Shown: in pieces, positions 7,679 through 16,385 of the stretch
Position numbering within the stretch: position 1 is the first letter of the stretch
How the letters are laid out: every line of letters begins with the position of its first letter
From: Gammaproteobacteria bacterium
GTDB taxonomy: Bacteria > Pseudomonadota > Gammaproteobacteria > Pseudomonadales > Azotimanducaceae
Length of the DNA: 64,000 nt
Reading direction: 5' to 3'
Assembly (NCBI GenBank): GCA_007694905.1
Contig: REEU01000198.1
Span: 30,234 to 94,233 of the forward strand
Made by a program: the position numbers and the translations under genes
The notes under the pieces: model-generated
The model's database searches: none
What the model was told of the DNA's origin: nothing
The model's input: only the letters and a program-made list of their open reading frames with translations

Positions 7679-9043
7679 GTGGTGGTTCTGGGCGCCGGCC
7701 TTGCCGGCCTGGCTGCGGCCTGGGAGCTGGTTCAGTCGGGGCACGAGGTCGTGGTGCTCGAAGCGCAGACGCGTCCAGGCGGCCGGGTTCTGACGCTGCG
7801 GGAAGGCTTTGCTCCAGGGCTTACCGCAGAAGCCGGGGCGATGTTCTTCACGGATCGCTTTCGGCATCTCATGCGCCTGGTGCAGCATTTCGAGATTCCC
7901 TACGAGTCCATCTTCGCCCCCAGTCTCCCCTATGCCCGGGGCGATGCCCTCTTTCATCTGCAGGGCCGACGTCTGCGCGTCACTGCCGACAGCGACGTGG
8001 ACTGGCCTTACAACCTGACTGCCGAGGAACGGGAACTCGGTCCGTTCGGCATCGTGAACAAGTACCTGCTATCGGCGTTTGCCGGCATGGACGACCCGGT
8101 GGCGTCCGGTGCGCTGCCGGACTGGCTGCTCGAGCACGATGACAAGACCCTGCTCGAGTTCGCTGCGGAGCGCGGTGCCTCGCCGGGTGCGCAGGAGATG
8201 ATTCGCCATGGGGGCCGGTTCGGTGCCCGAAGCGACACCGCGTCCGCAGCGTCGACGCTGACTGCAGATTTTGCTCCGACCCGTGACACAGCACCTCTGG
8301 CCTTCGTGGGCGGGTCCGATGTGCTTCCCCGCGCTCTCGCTGCAGAGCTGGACCAACGCATTCACTATGGCGCAGAAGCCGTACGAATCGAACAGGACCA
8401 GGAGAGCGCGCAGATCGTCGTCCGATCCGGGGGACGTCAGGATAGGGTCATTGCCGACCAGGTCGTGTGCGCCATTCCGTTCTCGGTCCTGCGTCACATC
8501 GAGGTGGCGCCCGCGCTATCGCCCGCCAAGCAGACGGTAGTGAACGGTCTTGAGTACCTCTCTGTCACACGTTCGTTCCTGCAGATGCGCCAGCGCTTCT
8601 GGGAGGACGAAGGCGTGATGGGCAATGCCCAGACCGACCTTGCGATTGGCGAAGTGCAACAGCAGCCCCTCATTCGCAGCCAAGCGCAGGGCGACCGGGC
8701 CATCCTCGAGGCGCATGCCCGATGGGCCGGGGAACCCCCTGCGTTGGAGGGCATGGCAGAGGAGGAACGTCTGCGTTACGTCCTCGAGGAGATGGACAAG
8801 GTGCATCCGGGGGTCGGCCGGCACTACGAAGGGGGACAGTCGAAGAGCTGGCAGACTGACCGCTGGGCACGCGGTGCTTACTCGCTTTATCGTCCGGGCC
8901 AGATCAGCAACTGGCTGCCGGAGGCCTCGCGGCAGGAAGGCCGCATCCACTTCGCCGGCGAGCATACGTCCATCTTCAACAGCACCATGGAGGGGGCGGT
9001 CGAGTCAGGTGTGCGTGCAGCGCGTGAGATCGAAGAGAGCTAA
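7679..9043 (+). CDS. Flavin monoamine oxidase family protein (signal peptide disrupted upstream)
   Basis: FAD-dependent amine oxidase of about 454 aa. The N-terminal dinucleotide-binding motif is VVVLGAGLAGLAAAWEL (GxGxxG) with the acidic end of strand 2 at VVVLEA and the GG motif RPGGRVLTLR. The C terminus has the second FAD-contact region, FAGEHTSIFNSTMEGAVESG, typical of monoamine oxidases. Enzymes of this family oxidise primary or secondary amines to aldehydes with release of ammonia and H2O2. The family members with Tat leaders act in the periplasm; here the leader is separated by an amber codon (7643-7645). The GTG at 7679 is the first start candidate after it, but translation from there would give a cytoplasmic enzyme starting inside the first FAD strand. 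Confidence 0.85.
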   Translation: MVVLGAGLAGLAAAWELVQSGHEVVVLEAQTRPGGRVLTLREGFAPGLTAEAGAMFFTDRFRHLMRLVQHFEIPYESIFAPSLPYARGDALFHLQGRRLRVTADSDVDWPYNLTAEERELGPFGIVNKYLLSAFAGMDDPVASGALPDWLLEHDDKTLLEFAAERGASPGAQEMIRHGGRFGARSDTASAASTLTADFAPTRDTAPLAFVGGSDVLPRALAAELDQRIHYGAEAVRIEQDQESAQIVVRSGGRQDRVIADQVVCAIPFSVLRHIEVAPALSPAKQTVVNGLEYLSVTRSFLQMRQRFWEDEGVMGNAQTDLAIGEVQQQPLIRSQAQGDRAILEAHARWAGEPPALEGMAEEERLRYVLEEMDKVHPGVGRHYEGGQSKSWQTDRWARGAYSLYRPGQISNWLPEASRQEGRIHFAGEHTSIFNSTMEGAVESGVRAAREIEES

Positions 9044-9065
9044 GGAAGTGCTGATTAATTCCTCC
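9044..9065 (+). repeat. Short dispersed repeat, copy 1
   Basis: Begins right after the amine oxidase stop: GGAAGTGCTGATTAATTCC. The same 21-bp word with one change (T to C) recurs at 52085-52105. Its ends form an imperfect inverted repeat (GGAA/TTCC). The following 170 bp hold a second inverted pair, GCAAGCGGCGCAACG (near 9138) and CGTTGCGCTTGC (near 9215), so 9044-9230 looks like repeat-derived, non-coding DNA. Confidence 0.6.
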
Positions 9066-9283
9066 ACGGCTCTGCGGGTGATTGCCGGTGCAGTGGCAAG
9101 GCGCGTCGCGCAGGGAAGGCTGGTTGCCTTTGCAAGCGGCGCAACGCCGCCAATGCGCCGGCAAACGCCCGCCCTTCGGGGCCCTCAGGGTGCGCCCGCC
9201 TCCGCGTTGCGCTTGCTTGACGTAGCACCACTATGCCTGCGCAAGAGTACTCGCGACGCTGCCGCGGAAGCGCCGGCAGCGAC

Positions 9284-9892
9284 TCAGAGGTCGATGGGCT
9301 CCCACTCCGGGTGCAGCAGCGCGAACAGGTTGCCGAGCATGCGGTAGGTCAGACCCCAGACCACGCGGCCATCGACGTCGTAGCCAGGAAAGCGGCGTTT
9401 CTCGCCGTCCAGTTCGTATTCCAGAACGGTGTGCGCGTTGCCGAGCAGCATCGGGCGCAGCGGCGCCCAGACCACTTCGGAGACTTCGTGATTGAGTTCG
9501 AACCCGGCGGGCCCGGCGCTGAGCTCGAAGACGTACGGCGCAATGAGCAGATCCAGGCGGCGACCGCGGGCCACCGCGTGGGTGTGGTCGAGCCGGCCGA
9601 TCAACCTGCCGTGAGCGTCCAGATCGAGGCCGATCTCCTCGCGGGTCTCGCGACGGGCGGCCTCCAGCATCCCCTCCCCAGGCTCGACATGCCCTCCGGG
9701 AAACGCCATGTGTCCCGACCATGGATCATGCGGCCGTTCGGAGCGACGGATCAGCAGCACTTCGGTGTCATCGCCCTGGCCGCGCAGGATGGTGGCCACT
9801 GCGGCCCGTCGCGACACCTTCTCCCGGGCCACGCGCTCGTGCTCGTAGCTGGCGAGGATGTCGCGAATGGTAACGAGCCGCAGGTCCGCCAT
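9284..9892 (-). CDS. Nudix hydrolase, CoA-pyrophosphatase-like
   Basis: A 202-aa Nudix hydrolase. The Nudix box runs from G67 to L89 (GHVEPGEGMLEAARRETREE and following), with the metal-binding REXXEE core intact. Just before it, LLIRRSERPHDPWSGHMAFPGG resembles the UPF0035 signature of CoA and NADH pyrophosphatases, so a nucleotide-diphosphate-linked cofactor is the likely substrate (inference). The start at 9892 (MADLRLVTIRD) is chosen because an upstream extension would run into the neighbouring gene. It lies 10 bp downstream of the alpha/beta hydrolase gene on the same strand, so the two are probably cotranscribed. Confidence 0.88.
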   Translation of the reverse strand: MADLRLVTIRDILASYEHERVAREKVSRRAAVATILRGQGDDTEVLLIRRSERPHDPWSGHMAFPGGHVEPGEGMLEAARRETREEIGLDLDAHGRLIGRLDHTHAVARGRRLDLLIAPYVFELSAGPAGFELNHEVSEVVWAPLRPMLLGNAHTVLEYELDGEKRRFPGYDVDGRVVWGLTYRMLGNLFALLHPEWEPIDL

Positions 9893-9902
9893 GGGCCGGA
9901 AC

Positions 9903-10787
9903 TCAGTGGTTCCGTTCCGTGAGGCGGGAGATGGCGTCGGTGATCGGCGCCCAAACCTCGGGCGGCAGATCGTGGCCCATGCCTTCGATCTGCAGCCACT
10001 CGGATCCCGGGATGGCCTCGTGGGTGTCGCGCCCACCGTGCACCGGCACCAGCGGGTCGGCACTGCCGTGGATCACCAGGGTCGGCACGGTGATGCGTTC
10101 GAGCAGCGGGCGCCGATTACCGTGGGCGACGATGGCCGCCATCTGCCGGGCCGTTCCATAGGGGTAGACCGAACGCTCGAAGGTGCGTTGCGCCCGCTCC
10201 CGGGCGCGTGCCTCATCGAAGGGGAATCCGGGTGAGCCGATCACCCGGGCGACTTCGAGGGTCCGCGCCAGATACCCGTCGAGGTCGGCAGGCACCGGCG
10301 AGGTGAGCGCAGCCATGGCTTCCGGCGATGCCGGCGGCAGGGCCGGATTGCCGGTGGTGGACATGATGGAGGTCAGGCTGCGCACCCGCTCAGGCTGATT
10401 CAGCACCATCGCTTGCACGATCATACCGCCCATGGAGGCGCCGGCGATGTGCGCGCGCTCGATCTCGAGCGCATCGAGCAGGCCGAAGGCGTCGGCGGCC
10501 ATGTCGTCCAGGGTGTAGGGGACTTCAGGCTTCTGGCCGGCGGTCAAGGCCGCCACCAGGGCGCCCATGTCCGGTACCGGCGCGTCGTCGAACTTGGTCG
10601 AAAGACCGGAGTCGCGGTTGTCGAACCGGATCACGTGATGACCACGCTCCGCCAGCCCCTCGCAGAAGGCCTCGTCCCAATGGATCATCTGGGCCCCGAG
10701 GCCCATGACCAGCAGCAGGGGGCGTCCATCCCTGGACCCGAAGCTGTCATATTCGAGGGTGATATCATTGACGGTTACGCGTGGCAT
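9903..10787 (-). CDS. Alpha/beta fold hydrolase
   Basis: Cytoplasmic alpha/beta hydrolase of 294 aa. The nucleophile elbow is GASMGG with S118, the acid is the Asp in HGSADPLVP, and the histidine is in GMGHDLPPEVW. The segment LLLVMGLGAQMIHW supplies the oxyanion-hole region. It resembles the broad esterase/lactonase group that includes proline-iminopeptidase-like and RdmC-like hydrolases; the substrate is unknown. The start at 10787 is supported by GAGGAG 6 nt upstream. The Nudix gene follows after 10 bp, and the gene is divergent from the exported DUF6134-like protein. Confidence 0.9.
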   Translation of the reverse strand: MPRVTVNDITLEYDSFGSRDGRPLLLVMGLGAQMIHWDEAFCEGLAERGHHVIRFDNRDSGLSTKFDDAPVPDMGALVAALTAGQKPEVPYTLDDMAADAFGLLDALEIERAHIAGASMGGMIVQAMVLNQPERVRSLTSIMSTTGNPALPPASPEAMAALTSPVPADLDGYLARTLEVARVIGSPGFPFDEARARERAQRTFERSVYPYGTARQMAAIVAHGNRRPLLERITVPTLVIHGSADPLVPVHGGRDTHEAIPGSEWLQIEGMGHDLPPEVWAPITDAISRLTERNH

Positions 10788-10912
10788 GTACTGCTCCTCA
10801 TGGAAAGTGACCATCGATTGTCGCCACCCCCGGGTAGCAATACAACGCCGTCAGGCACCGTTCAGCCAACACCACGCAGGCTGCGGCGCACATCAGCATG
10901 GAGTCGAAGCAC

Positions 10913-11653
10913 ATGAAGGCATGGCACCCGAGCATCTCGCAGCGCCGAGTGCTGCAGCCGCTGGCAGCGCTTCTCGTCCTGCTCGCCGGCACGCTCGCAC
11001 AGGCCAATGTGGACATCGGCGCCCCCGCGGAGGAGCGCCGCATGACGGTATTCCTGGACGACCGTGAGGTGGGGCTGCACACGTTCCGCTTCGACGAAGA
11101 GGACGGGACGCTGCGGGTCCGCTCCGAGGCCGAGTTTCAGGTCCGGGTCGTATTCGTCACCCTGTTCCGCTACGAACACGAAGCCAACGAACGTTGGAGC
11201 GCCGGCTGTCTGGTGGGGCTCGAGTCGAAGACTGACGAGAACGGGAAACTGTTCGAAGTTTCGAGCCAGCCCAGCGAGGCCGGACTCGAAGTGGCGACCC
11301 GGGAAGGCAGCCACGAAGTCAAAGCCGACTGTCCCTGGAGCTTTGCCTACTGGACACCGAGCCTGCGCGAGCGGGAACTGTTGGTGAATCCCCAGGATGG
11401 CGCCATGCTGGAAGTGAACTTCGAGAATCTCGGCACCCAGTCACTCAAGGTTGGGCGCCGCGAGGCCGAAGTCACTGCATGGAAGCTCCGTGGGCGTGAC
11501 GTCACGCCGGGCAAGGACTCGGAGACGGATGTCGAGATCACGATCTACTACGATTCCGAGGACCGCTGGTTCGGTCTCGACTCGGACGTCGGCAACGGAC
11601 GCACGTTGCGCTATCGACCGGCGCCGGACGACATCGCGCATCCCCGCTCCTGA
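10913..11653 (+). CDS. Exported DUF6134-like protein
   Basis: A 246-aa protein with a signal peptide of about 31 residues ending TLAQA, so it should be periplasmic. The mature part is mostly beta: MTVFLDDREVGLHTFRF at its start, then alternating strands, and ITIYYDSEDRWFGLDS near the C terminus. This pattern fits the uncharacterised DUF6134 family, whose members often sit near lipid or fatty-acid genes. Start 10913 is preferred over ATG 10898 because GGAG lies 9 nt before it. No catalytic motif is evident. Confidence 0.75.
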   Translation: MKAWHPSISQRRVLQPLAALLVLLAGTLAQANVDIGAPAEERRMTVFLDDREVGLHTFRFDEEDGTLRVRSEAEFQVRVVFVTLFRYEHEANERWSAGCLVGLESKTDENGKLFEVSSQPSEAGLEVATREGSHEVKADCPWSFAYWTPSLRERELLVNPQDGAMLEVNFENLGTQSLKVGRREAEVTAWKLRGRDVTPGKDSETDVEITIYYDSEDRWFGLDSDVGNGRTLRYRPAPDDIAHPRS

Positions 11654-11733
11654 CGGATTCGGCGAGGGGCAGCCTGGGCTCTCTTACGGAACAAAACGTA
11701 GCGTGTTGATGTTGCGGGGCGTTTGCTAGTGTC

Positions 11734-11928
11734 AGTGGGAGCGAAAGTCGCTGGGCCGCATAGGCCCGCAGGGTCGGCTTTGCGATCGCAGACTGCTGCC
11801 GGGATCGGGCGTGACGCAGATCGCGACGCCCGCTTCGCGGACGTAGGCTGTTGCGCGCCATCCCTGGCGCCCCCCCTGCGGGGCGCACTACGTGCGACGC
11901 AATTCGCTCCCGGCGAATTGCTCCCACT
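11734..11928 (+). repeat. REP/MITE-like element with AGTGGGAGC inverted ends
   Basis: Element of 195 bp bounded by AGTGGGAGC (11734-11742) and its reverse complement GCTCCCACT (11920-11928). Its first 120 bp are a close inverted copy of 48679-48798, sharing for example GCCGCATAGGCC and GACGCAGATCGCGACGCCC. It occupies most of the 365-bp gap 11654-12018, in which I see no gene. Confidence 0.8.
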
Positions 11929-12018
11929 GGGCATCGCGTACATCGCCGTTGTTCCTTCTGCCACAGCGTGAACGATCGTTCGTGGCAGGGTCGCATAGTT
12001 CACGATCGGCGAAAGTGG

Positions 12019-13428
12019 TCAAAGTCCGCGGGCGGCGGCGATGGCCAGGCCGTCGGCGACGCTGCCGAAGGGATCGTGGTCCACGACCCGGCCGGGGAAA
12101 CGGCGCTCGAGCAAGGCCGCCACAGCCGGGATCAGGGATGAGCCACCGGTGCGCACCACCACGTCCACGTCCCGAGGAGTGCAGTCCGCCCGCGCCAGGA
12201 CGCTGTCCACCGTCGCCTCCACCTGCGTCAGCAGGTCCGAGATCAGCGCCTCGAAGCGGCTGCGGGTGATGCTGAGCGCGATGTCCAGCTCCGGCAGATC
12301 CAGCGTGGTCGACTCCTCGCAGGACAACCGCACCTTGGCCGCCGCCACTTCCTGGAACACCTGATAACCGAGATTCCGGGTCATGAGATCGAACAACCTG
12401 CGGAACTTGGTGCCAACGGGCGGCGGCTGCCGCATGCAGTCCATCACCGGCGCACGGAAGCGATTCTGATTCAGGGTGTAGCCCACGGTCCAGTTCAGCA
12501 ACAGATCTTCGTACTGTTCGAACGGGAATCGGGTCTCGATCAGGCGCTCGTCGCCCCAGCGTCGCCAGACCTCGCCCTTGCCCAGCAGGGGAAACAGCAA
12601 CTCCCGGAACAGCCGCTGATCAATGTGATCACCGCCAATCGGCGCACCTGCGGTTGCCAGGATGTGGTTGTCATCGCCCGCGAAGCGCAGCAGCGCCAGA
12701 TCCAGGGTGCCACCGCCGAAGTCGAACGTGAGCGCGGTGCCGCGAGTGTCCGCTGCAGCCGCCGCCCGCCAGGACAGCGCCGCCGCCACCGGCTCAGGGA
12801 AGAAGCCGAAGTCCAGTCCCGGCGCCAGCAGCCCGGCGTGGCCACAGGCCTCCTTCAGCCGCTCCAGTGCCAGGGCCTGACTGTTGCGGTCGCGGCCCTC
12901 GAAGCGCACAGGATGTCCGCAGCGCAGCGGCCCGGCCAGGGTTCCGTCACCATTGCGTTCGCTCTGCGCCTGCAATTCACGGCGGATGCGCAGCAGCACC
13001 GGCGTGATCAGCGCCACCAGCCGGTAAGGCTGCCCGAACACCATCAGACGGCGGGTGTTGGGGTCGCCCAGCAGGCGCTTGAGGCCCCGGAACAGGCGCC
13101 CTGGCAGACCCGGGTCCTCGAGGGCGGGGCCATAAACCCGCTGCGTCATGGTCTCCGGCGCGGAGCGGCTGCTGGCCCCGGGCTGGCCGACCAGCAGCGA
13201 AGCTTCGCCGAGGACCTCCGGGACCAGCTCCACGGTGCGGCCCGTATTGTCTGCGATGTAGCGATCGATGGCGTCCTGGCCGGTCAGGACCTGAAAGTCC
13301 CGATCCATGTACGTGGCGGTGGGCATCACCGGCGTATCGGCTTCCAGCAGCACAAGCTCGCTGCGGCCGGCGTGGATCGCCGCCGCAGAATTCGACGTGC
13401 CAAAGTCGATGCCGATGCCTGCAGCCAT
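12019..13428 (-). CDS. yegD: Hsp70-family putative chaperone YegD
   Basis: An actin-fold ATPase of 469 aa similar to E. coli YegD. The phosphate-1 loop is GIDFGTSNSAAA at about residues 5-16, the phosphate-2 motif is FDFGGGTLDLALL in mid-protein, and the adenosine motif VVRTGGSSLIPAV is near residue 430. It lacks the substrate-binding domain and lid of DnaK, as expected for YegD, so it is a nucleotide-binding domain with a short tail. The biological role of YegD is not established. It starts 2 bp after the stop of the CoA transferase gene, so both are likely translated from one mRNA. Confidence 0.9.
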   Translation of the reverse strand: MAAGIGIDFGTSNSAAAIHAGRSELVLLEADTPVMPTATYMDRDFQVLTGQDAIDRYIADNTGRTVELVPEVLGEASLLVGQPGASSRSAPETMTQRVYGPALEDPGLPGRLFRGLKRLLGDPNTRRLMVFGQPYRLVALITPVLLRIRRELQAQSERNGDGTLAGPLRCGHPVRFEGRDRNSQALALERLKEACGHAGLLAPGLDFGFFPEPVAAALSWRAAAAADTRGTALTFDFGGGTLDLALLRFAGDDNHILATAGAPIGGDHIDQRLFRELLFPLLGKGEVWRRWGDERLIETRFPFEQYEDLLLNWTVGYTLNQNRFRAPVMDCMRQPPPVGTKFRRLFDLMTRNLGYQVFQEVAAAKVRLSCEESTTLDLPELDIALSITRSRFEALISDLLTQVEATVDSVLARADCTPRDVDVVVRTGGSSLIPAVAALLERRFPGRVVDHDPFGSVADGLAIAAARGL

Positions 13429-13430
13429 GA

Positions 13431-14618
13431 TCAGCCCTGACCGCTCGATTCCGCGGCATTCTGCAACACGCCCGCCTGTTCCAAACGGATGATCTCGGCG
13501 ACGTCCAGTTCCAGCCAGTCCCTGAGCACTTCCCGGTTGTGTTCGCCGCGATGGGGCGCCACGCCACGGACGCCACTTTCGGAGCGGCTGAAACGATAGG
13601 GCGAGCGGAACACCCGTCGCGTCCCGCCGGCACGATCAGGAATCTCGACGATGCTACCTCGAGCGACCAGCGTCGGCGACTCCGACACCGCACGCCGCGA
13701 CGGCTTGACCTCACCCCACGCCAGATTCATGCGGTCCATGGCCTCGATGACCTGTTCCCGGTTCGGCAGGTCCTTGAAGAACGCTCGCGCCGCCTGCTGC
13801 CGGGCCTCGATCTTCTCTGGCAGGGTGGCGCCTGGCGGCGTGGGGTCCTCGATGCCGAAGCAGGCGGTGAGTTGCTTCCAGATCCAGCGCAGGTCACCAG
13901 AGATCATCAGCGGCCCGGCCGCTGTCTCCCAGACTTCGCTGCGCTGGGGGGGCTCCGCCTCGGCGTCCTCCGGTTCCAGCGCTCCATGGAGGTGGTCGTC
14001 CGTGGCCAGCATGGCATCGATCATGGCGATGTCGATGTGATCGCCCTCGCCGGTCTGCTCCCGACGGTACAGCGCCGCCAGCAGCCCCACCAGGCCATGC
14101 AGCGAGGCATTCGTGTCCGCTACCGACAACGGCAGCTCGCTGGCCGGTTGCCCGCTGGCCCGGGCCTGCCGCTCGATGACTCCGGACTCCGCGTGAATGA
14201 TCGGCGCATAGGCAGCGCGGCGGGATTCGGGGCCGCCCTGACCAAAACCGGACACGGACAGCATGACCAGGCGCGGGTTGTCCGCCGCCAGCACTGACCA
14301 GCCGATACCGAGCCGCTCCATGACGCCGGGGCGGAAGTTCTCGATCACCACATCCGCTTTCCGCGCGAGGCCTCGGATGAGATCCACGGCCTCCGGGCGG
14401 GTGAGATCAAGGCAGATGTCCCGCTTGCCCAGGTTCTGCTGCTGAAAATAGCCGGATATCCCGGCGACCTTGCGCCCCCAGAGGCGCGTCACGTCCCCTT
14501 CCGGCGGTTCCACCTTGACCACTTCCGCGCCGAGATCCACCAGCATACGACTGGCGAACGGTCCTGCCAGAACGCGGGAAAAATCCAACACCCGGATGCC
14601 TTCAAGCGGGTAGCCCAT
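13431..14618 (-). CDS. Class III (CaiB/BaiF) CoA transferase
   Basis: A 395-aa CoA transferase of the formyl-CoA transferase family. N-terminal LDFSRVLAGPFASRMLVDLG and VVKVEPPEGD are the family's CoA-binding hallmarks. The catalytic aspartate, which forms the acyl anhydride, is D168 in SVADTNASLHGL. Such enzymes move CoA between carboxylic acids, for example in carnitine, oxalate or bile-acid metabolism; the substrate here is not evident. The next gene downstream is the Hsp70-like yegD, 2 bp away; the upstream barrel gene ends 17 bp before this start. Confidence 0.9.
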   Translation of the reverse strand: MGYPLEGIRVLDFSRVLAGPFASRMLVDLGAEVVKVEPPEGDVTRLWGRKVAGISGYFQQQNLGKRDICLDLTRPEAVDLIRGLARKADVVIENFRPGVMERLGIGWSVLAADNPRLVMLSVSGFGQGGPESRRAAYAPIIHAESGVIERQARASGQPASELPLSVADTNASLHGLVGLLAALYRREQTGEGDHIDIAMIDAMLATDDHLHGALEPEDAEAEPPQRSEVWETAAGPLMISGDLRWIWKQLTACFGIEDPTPPGATLPEKIEARQQAARAFFKDLPNREQVIEAMDRMNLAWGEVKPSRRAVSESPTLVARGSIVEIPDRAGGTRRVFRSPYRFSRSESGVRGVAPHRGEHNREVLRDWLELDVAEIIRLEQAGVLQNAAESSGQG

Positions 14619-14634
14619 GGTTGCGTCTCCGTAA

Positions 14635-16311
14635 TCAGAACGACTCGCTAATGGTCAAGCCGATGAGGAAATCGTCCACGTCGGGCCCACCCGTTCGCAA
14701 GGGTACCGCGAGATCGATGTGGAGGAGAAAACGTCCCGATCCGCGCGTATTGCCGATGCGCAAGCCCACGCCTGCATTGGTCAGCCAGCCGCTGGTGCTG
14801 TCGTTGGCATCGCCAGGAAACCAGGAACGACCCACGTCCACGAACGCTGCCGCACCGATCAGCAGCAGGCGAAAGGGGTTCGCGTTGGAAAAGAAACGCT
14901 CCTCCACGCGCAGCACAACGCTGCGGTCGCCGTCCTGGAAACGGGCTGGGTAGCCGCGCAGCCCGTTGTCGCCACCAAGCAGGAGCTGGCGGTCCGGCGT
15001 CAGATTGCGTGCGTAGGTGCCCTGTAGCGAAGCGAAGAAACCGAACTGCTCATGGTGCCGGTAGTGAGTCTCGATGCCCGCCCGGGCGAACAGGTTCTCG
15101 CTGGTATCACCGGAACGGAGTGTGGCATCCACGTCGCCCTCCCAGGACACGAACCAGCCGTCAGTCAGCCGGTGCGCATTGCGGACGTCGCCCCGAACCA
15201 TCATGCGGGATGCATCGGCGCCGAGCAGGTTCGGCGCATAGCCGAGTGTGACTCCGTAGCGCAGACCCAGATAGACGTCTGCCGGACGCTGCTTGAAGTC
15301 CAGCCGCAGCCCGGAGTCGAAGTCGTCCTCGATGTACTCGTAGCGCAGGAACGGCCAGGTGCGACGGCGATCCTCTGCGAGCTGCTCCGGCTGCAGGGGA
15401 CCGTCGGTGCGGTCGAAACTGAAATCCTCGAATTCCAGCCCCAGGGTCCAGCGCTGAACGGCGCCCTGATAGCGGCCGGTGGAGGCCGCGACGAACTGCC
15501 GCAGCCGGATGTGACGTTGCTCGAAGCGGGCAAAGCGAGTGCCCGCATCGAACAGCGGCTGATCGCGCTGATCGAACTGCCATTCGACACCATAGCTCAG
15601 GCGGTCATCGAGATTGCGAAAGGGCTTGCGCAGGTCCATGAAGAACTGGCCGCCATCGCTGAGTTTCGCGCCCCGCAAGGTCAGCGCGGCCGGCCCGCCG
15701 AGAAAGTAGTCGTCGATAAAGAAGAAACCGGGACCGGACCGGTCGACGCCATCGGTGTAGAGGACCCCAAGCCGTTCCCCACGTCCGAGCAGGTTCACCT
15801 CCTGAATGCCGACCCCGACGGCGGTGTCGCCGCCGGCCCGGTCTAGATCGCCGGTCCCGACCAGGGACCAGACATCGCGGGTGACCACCTTCACATCCAC
15901 CGTGTCATTACAGCGTTGAACCGGGACCACCCGGGCGTCGAACAGCCAAGTCCGCTCCCGCAGAATGCGCTCAGTCTCGCGCAGCGCTTCGGCGTCATAA
16001 CGCTCGCCGCTCGCGAACTGGAGCTGCTCCAGCACCGTCTGCTCCCGGCTCAGTATGTGGAGCCGATTGGCCATGCGGAACAGCCAGTTATCTTCGGCGG
16101 GGTCGTCGAGATCGAAGATCTGCAGCCGTTCGGTGGTGATCCTGCCGATACGAACCGGCGCCTCGAATTCCGGCGCCGCGGTAGCTGGGATGCGGTCGAA
16201 CACCCCGTGGTCGTCCAGCGCGTCTTCGGTCAGCGGCCTACAGACGGGCTCCGCCGCCGCCTGAAGGGCGACAAGCAGGAGCAGCAGGAGACAGTGACGC
16301 AGGCAGGGCAC
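14635..16311 (-). CDS. BamA/TamA-like outer-membrane beta-barrel protein
   Basis: A 558-aa outer-membrane protein of the Omp85-like group. A GTG start at 16311 with GGAG 6 nt upstream gives a clean signal peptide (CLRHCLLLLLLVALQAAAE). Residues about 60-170 form a POTRA-like region (LRETERILRERTWLFDARVV, DVKVVTRDVWSL). The rest is strand-rich barrel containing RNAHRLTDGWFVSWEGDVD, the LLLGGDNGLRGYP lid-lock-like loop (GxRGY) and a C-terminal strand ending ESF. Only one or two POTRA domains are present, fewer than BamA. It might insert or export a specific surface protein or lipid. The same strand carries the MFS gene 74 bp upstream. Confidence 0.85.
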   Translation of the reverse strand: MPCLRHCLLLLLLVALQAAAEPVCRPLTEDALDDHGVFDRIPATAAPEFEAPVRIGRITTERLQIFDLDDPAEDNWLFRMANRLHILSREQTVLEQLQFASGERYDAEALRETERILRERTWLFDARVVPVQRCNDTVDVKVVTRDVWSLVGTGDLDRAGGDTAVGVGIQEVNLLGRGERLGVLYTDGVDRSGPGFFFIDDYFLGGPAALTLRGAKLSDGGQFFMDLRKPFRNLDDRLSYGVEWQFDQRDQPLFDAGTRFARFEQRHIRLRQFVAASTGRYQGAVQRWTLGLEFEDFSFDRTDGPLQPEQLAEDRRRTWPFLRYEYIEDDFDSGLRLDFKQRPADVYLGLRYGVTLGYAPNLLGADASRMMVRGDVRNAHRLTDGWFVSWEGDVDATLRSGDTSENLFARAGIETHYRHHEQFGFFASLQGTYARNLTPDRQLLLGGDNGLRGYPARFQDGDRSVVLRVEERFFSNANPFRLLLIGAAAFVDVGRSWFPGDANDSTSGWLTNAGVGLRIGNTRGSGRFLLHIDLAVPLRTGGPDVDDFLIGLTISESF

Positions 16312-16385
16312 AGTGCACTCCGGAGATGGAAACGGCTGGCAGCCAGCGAGTCTGACGAAGCATGCCGCCGGGCGCCAGCAGCGGC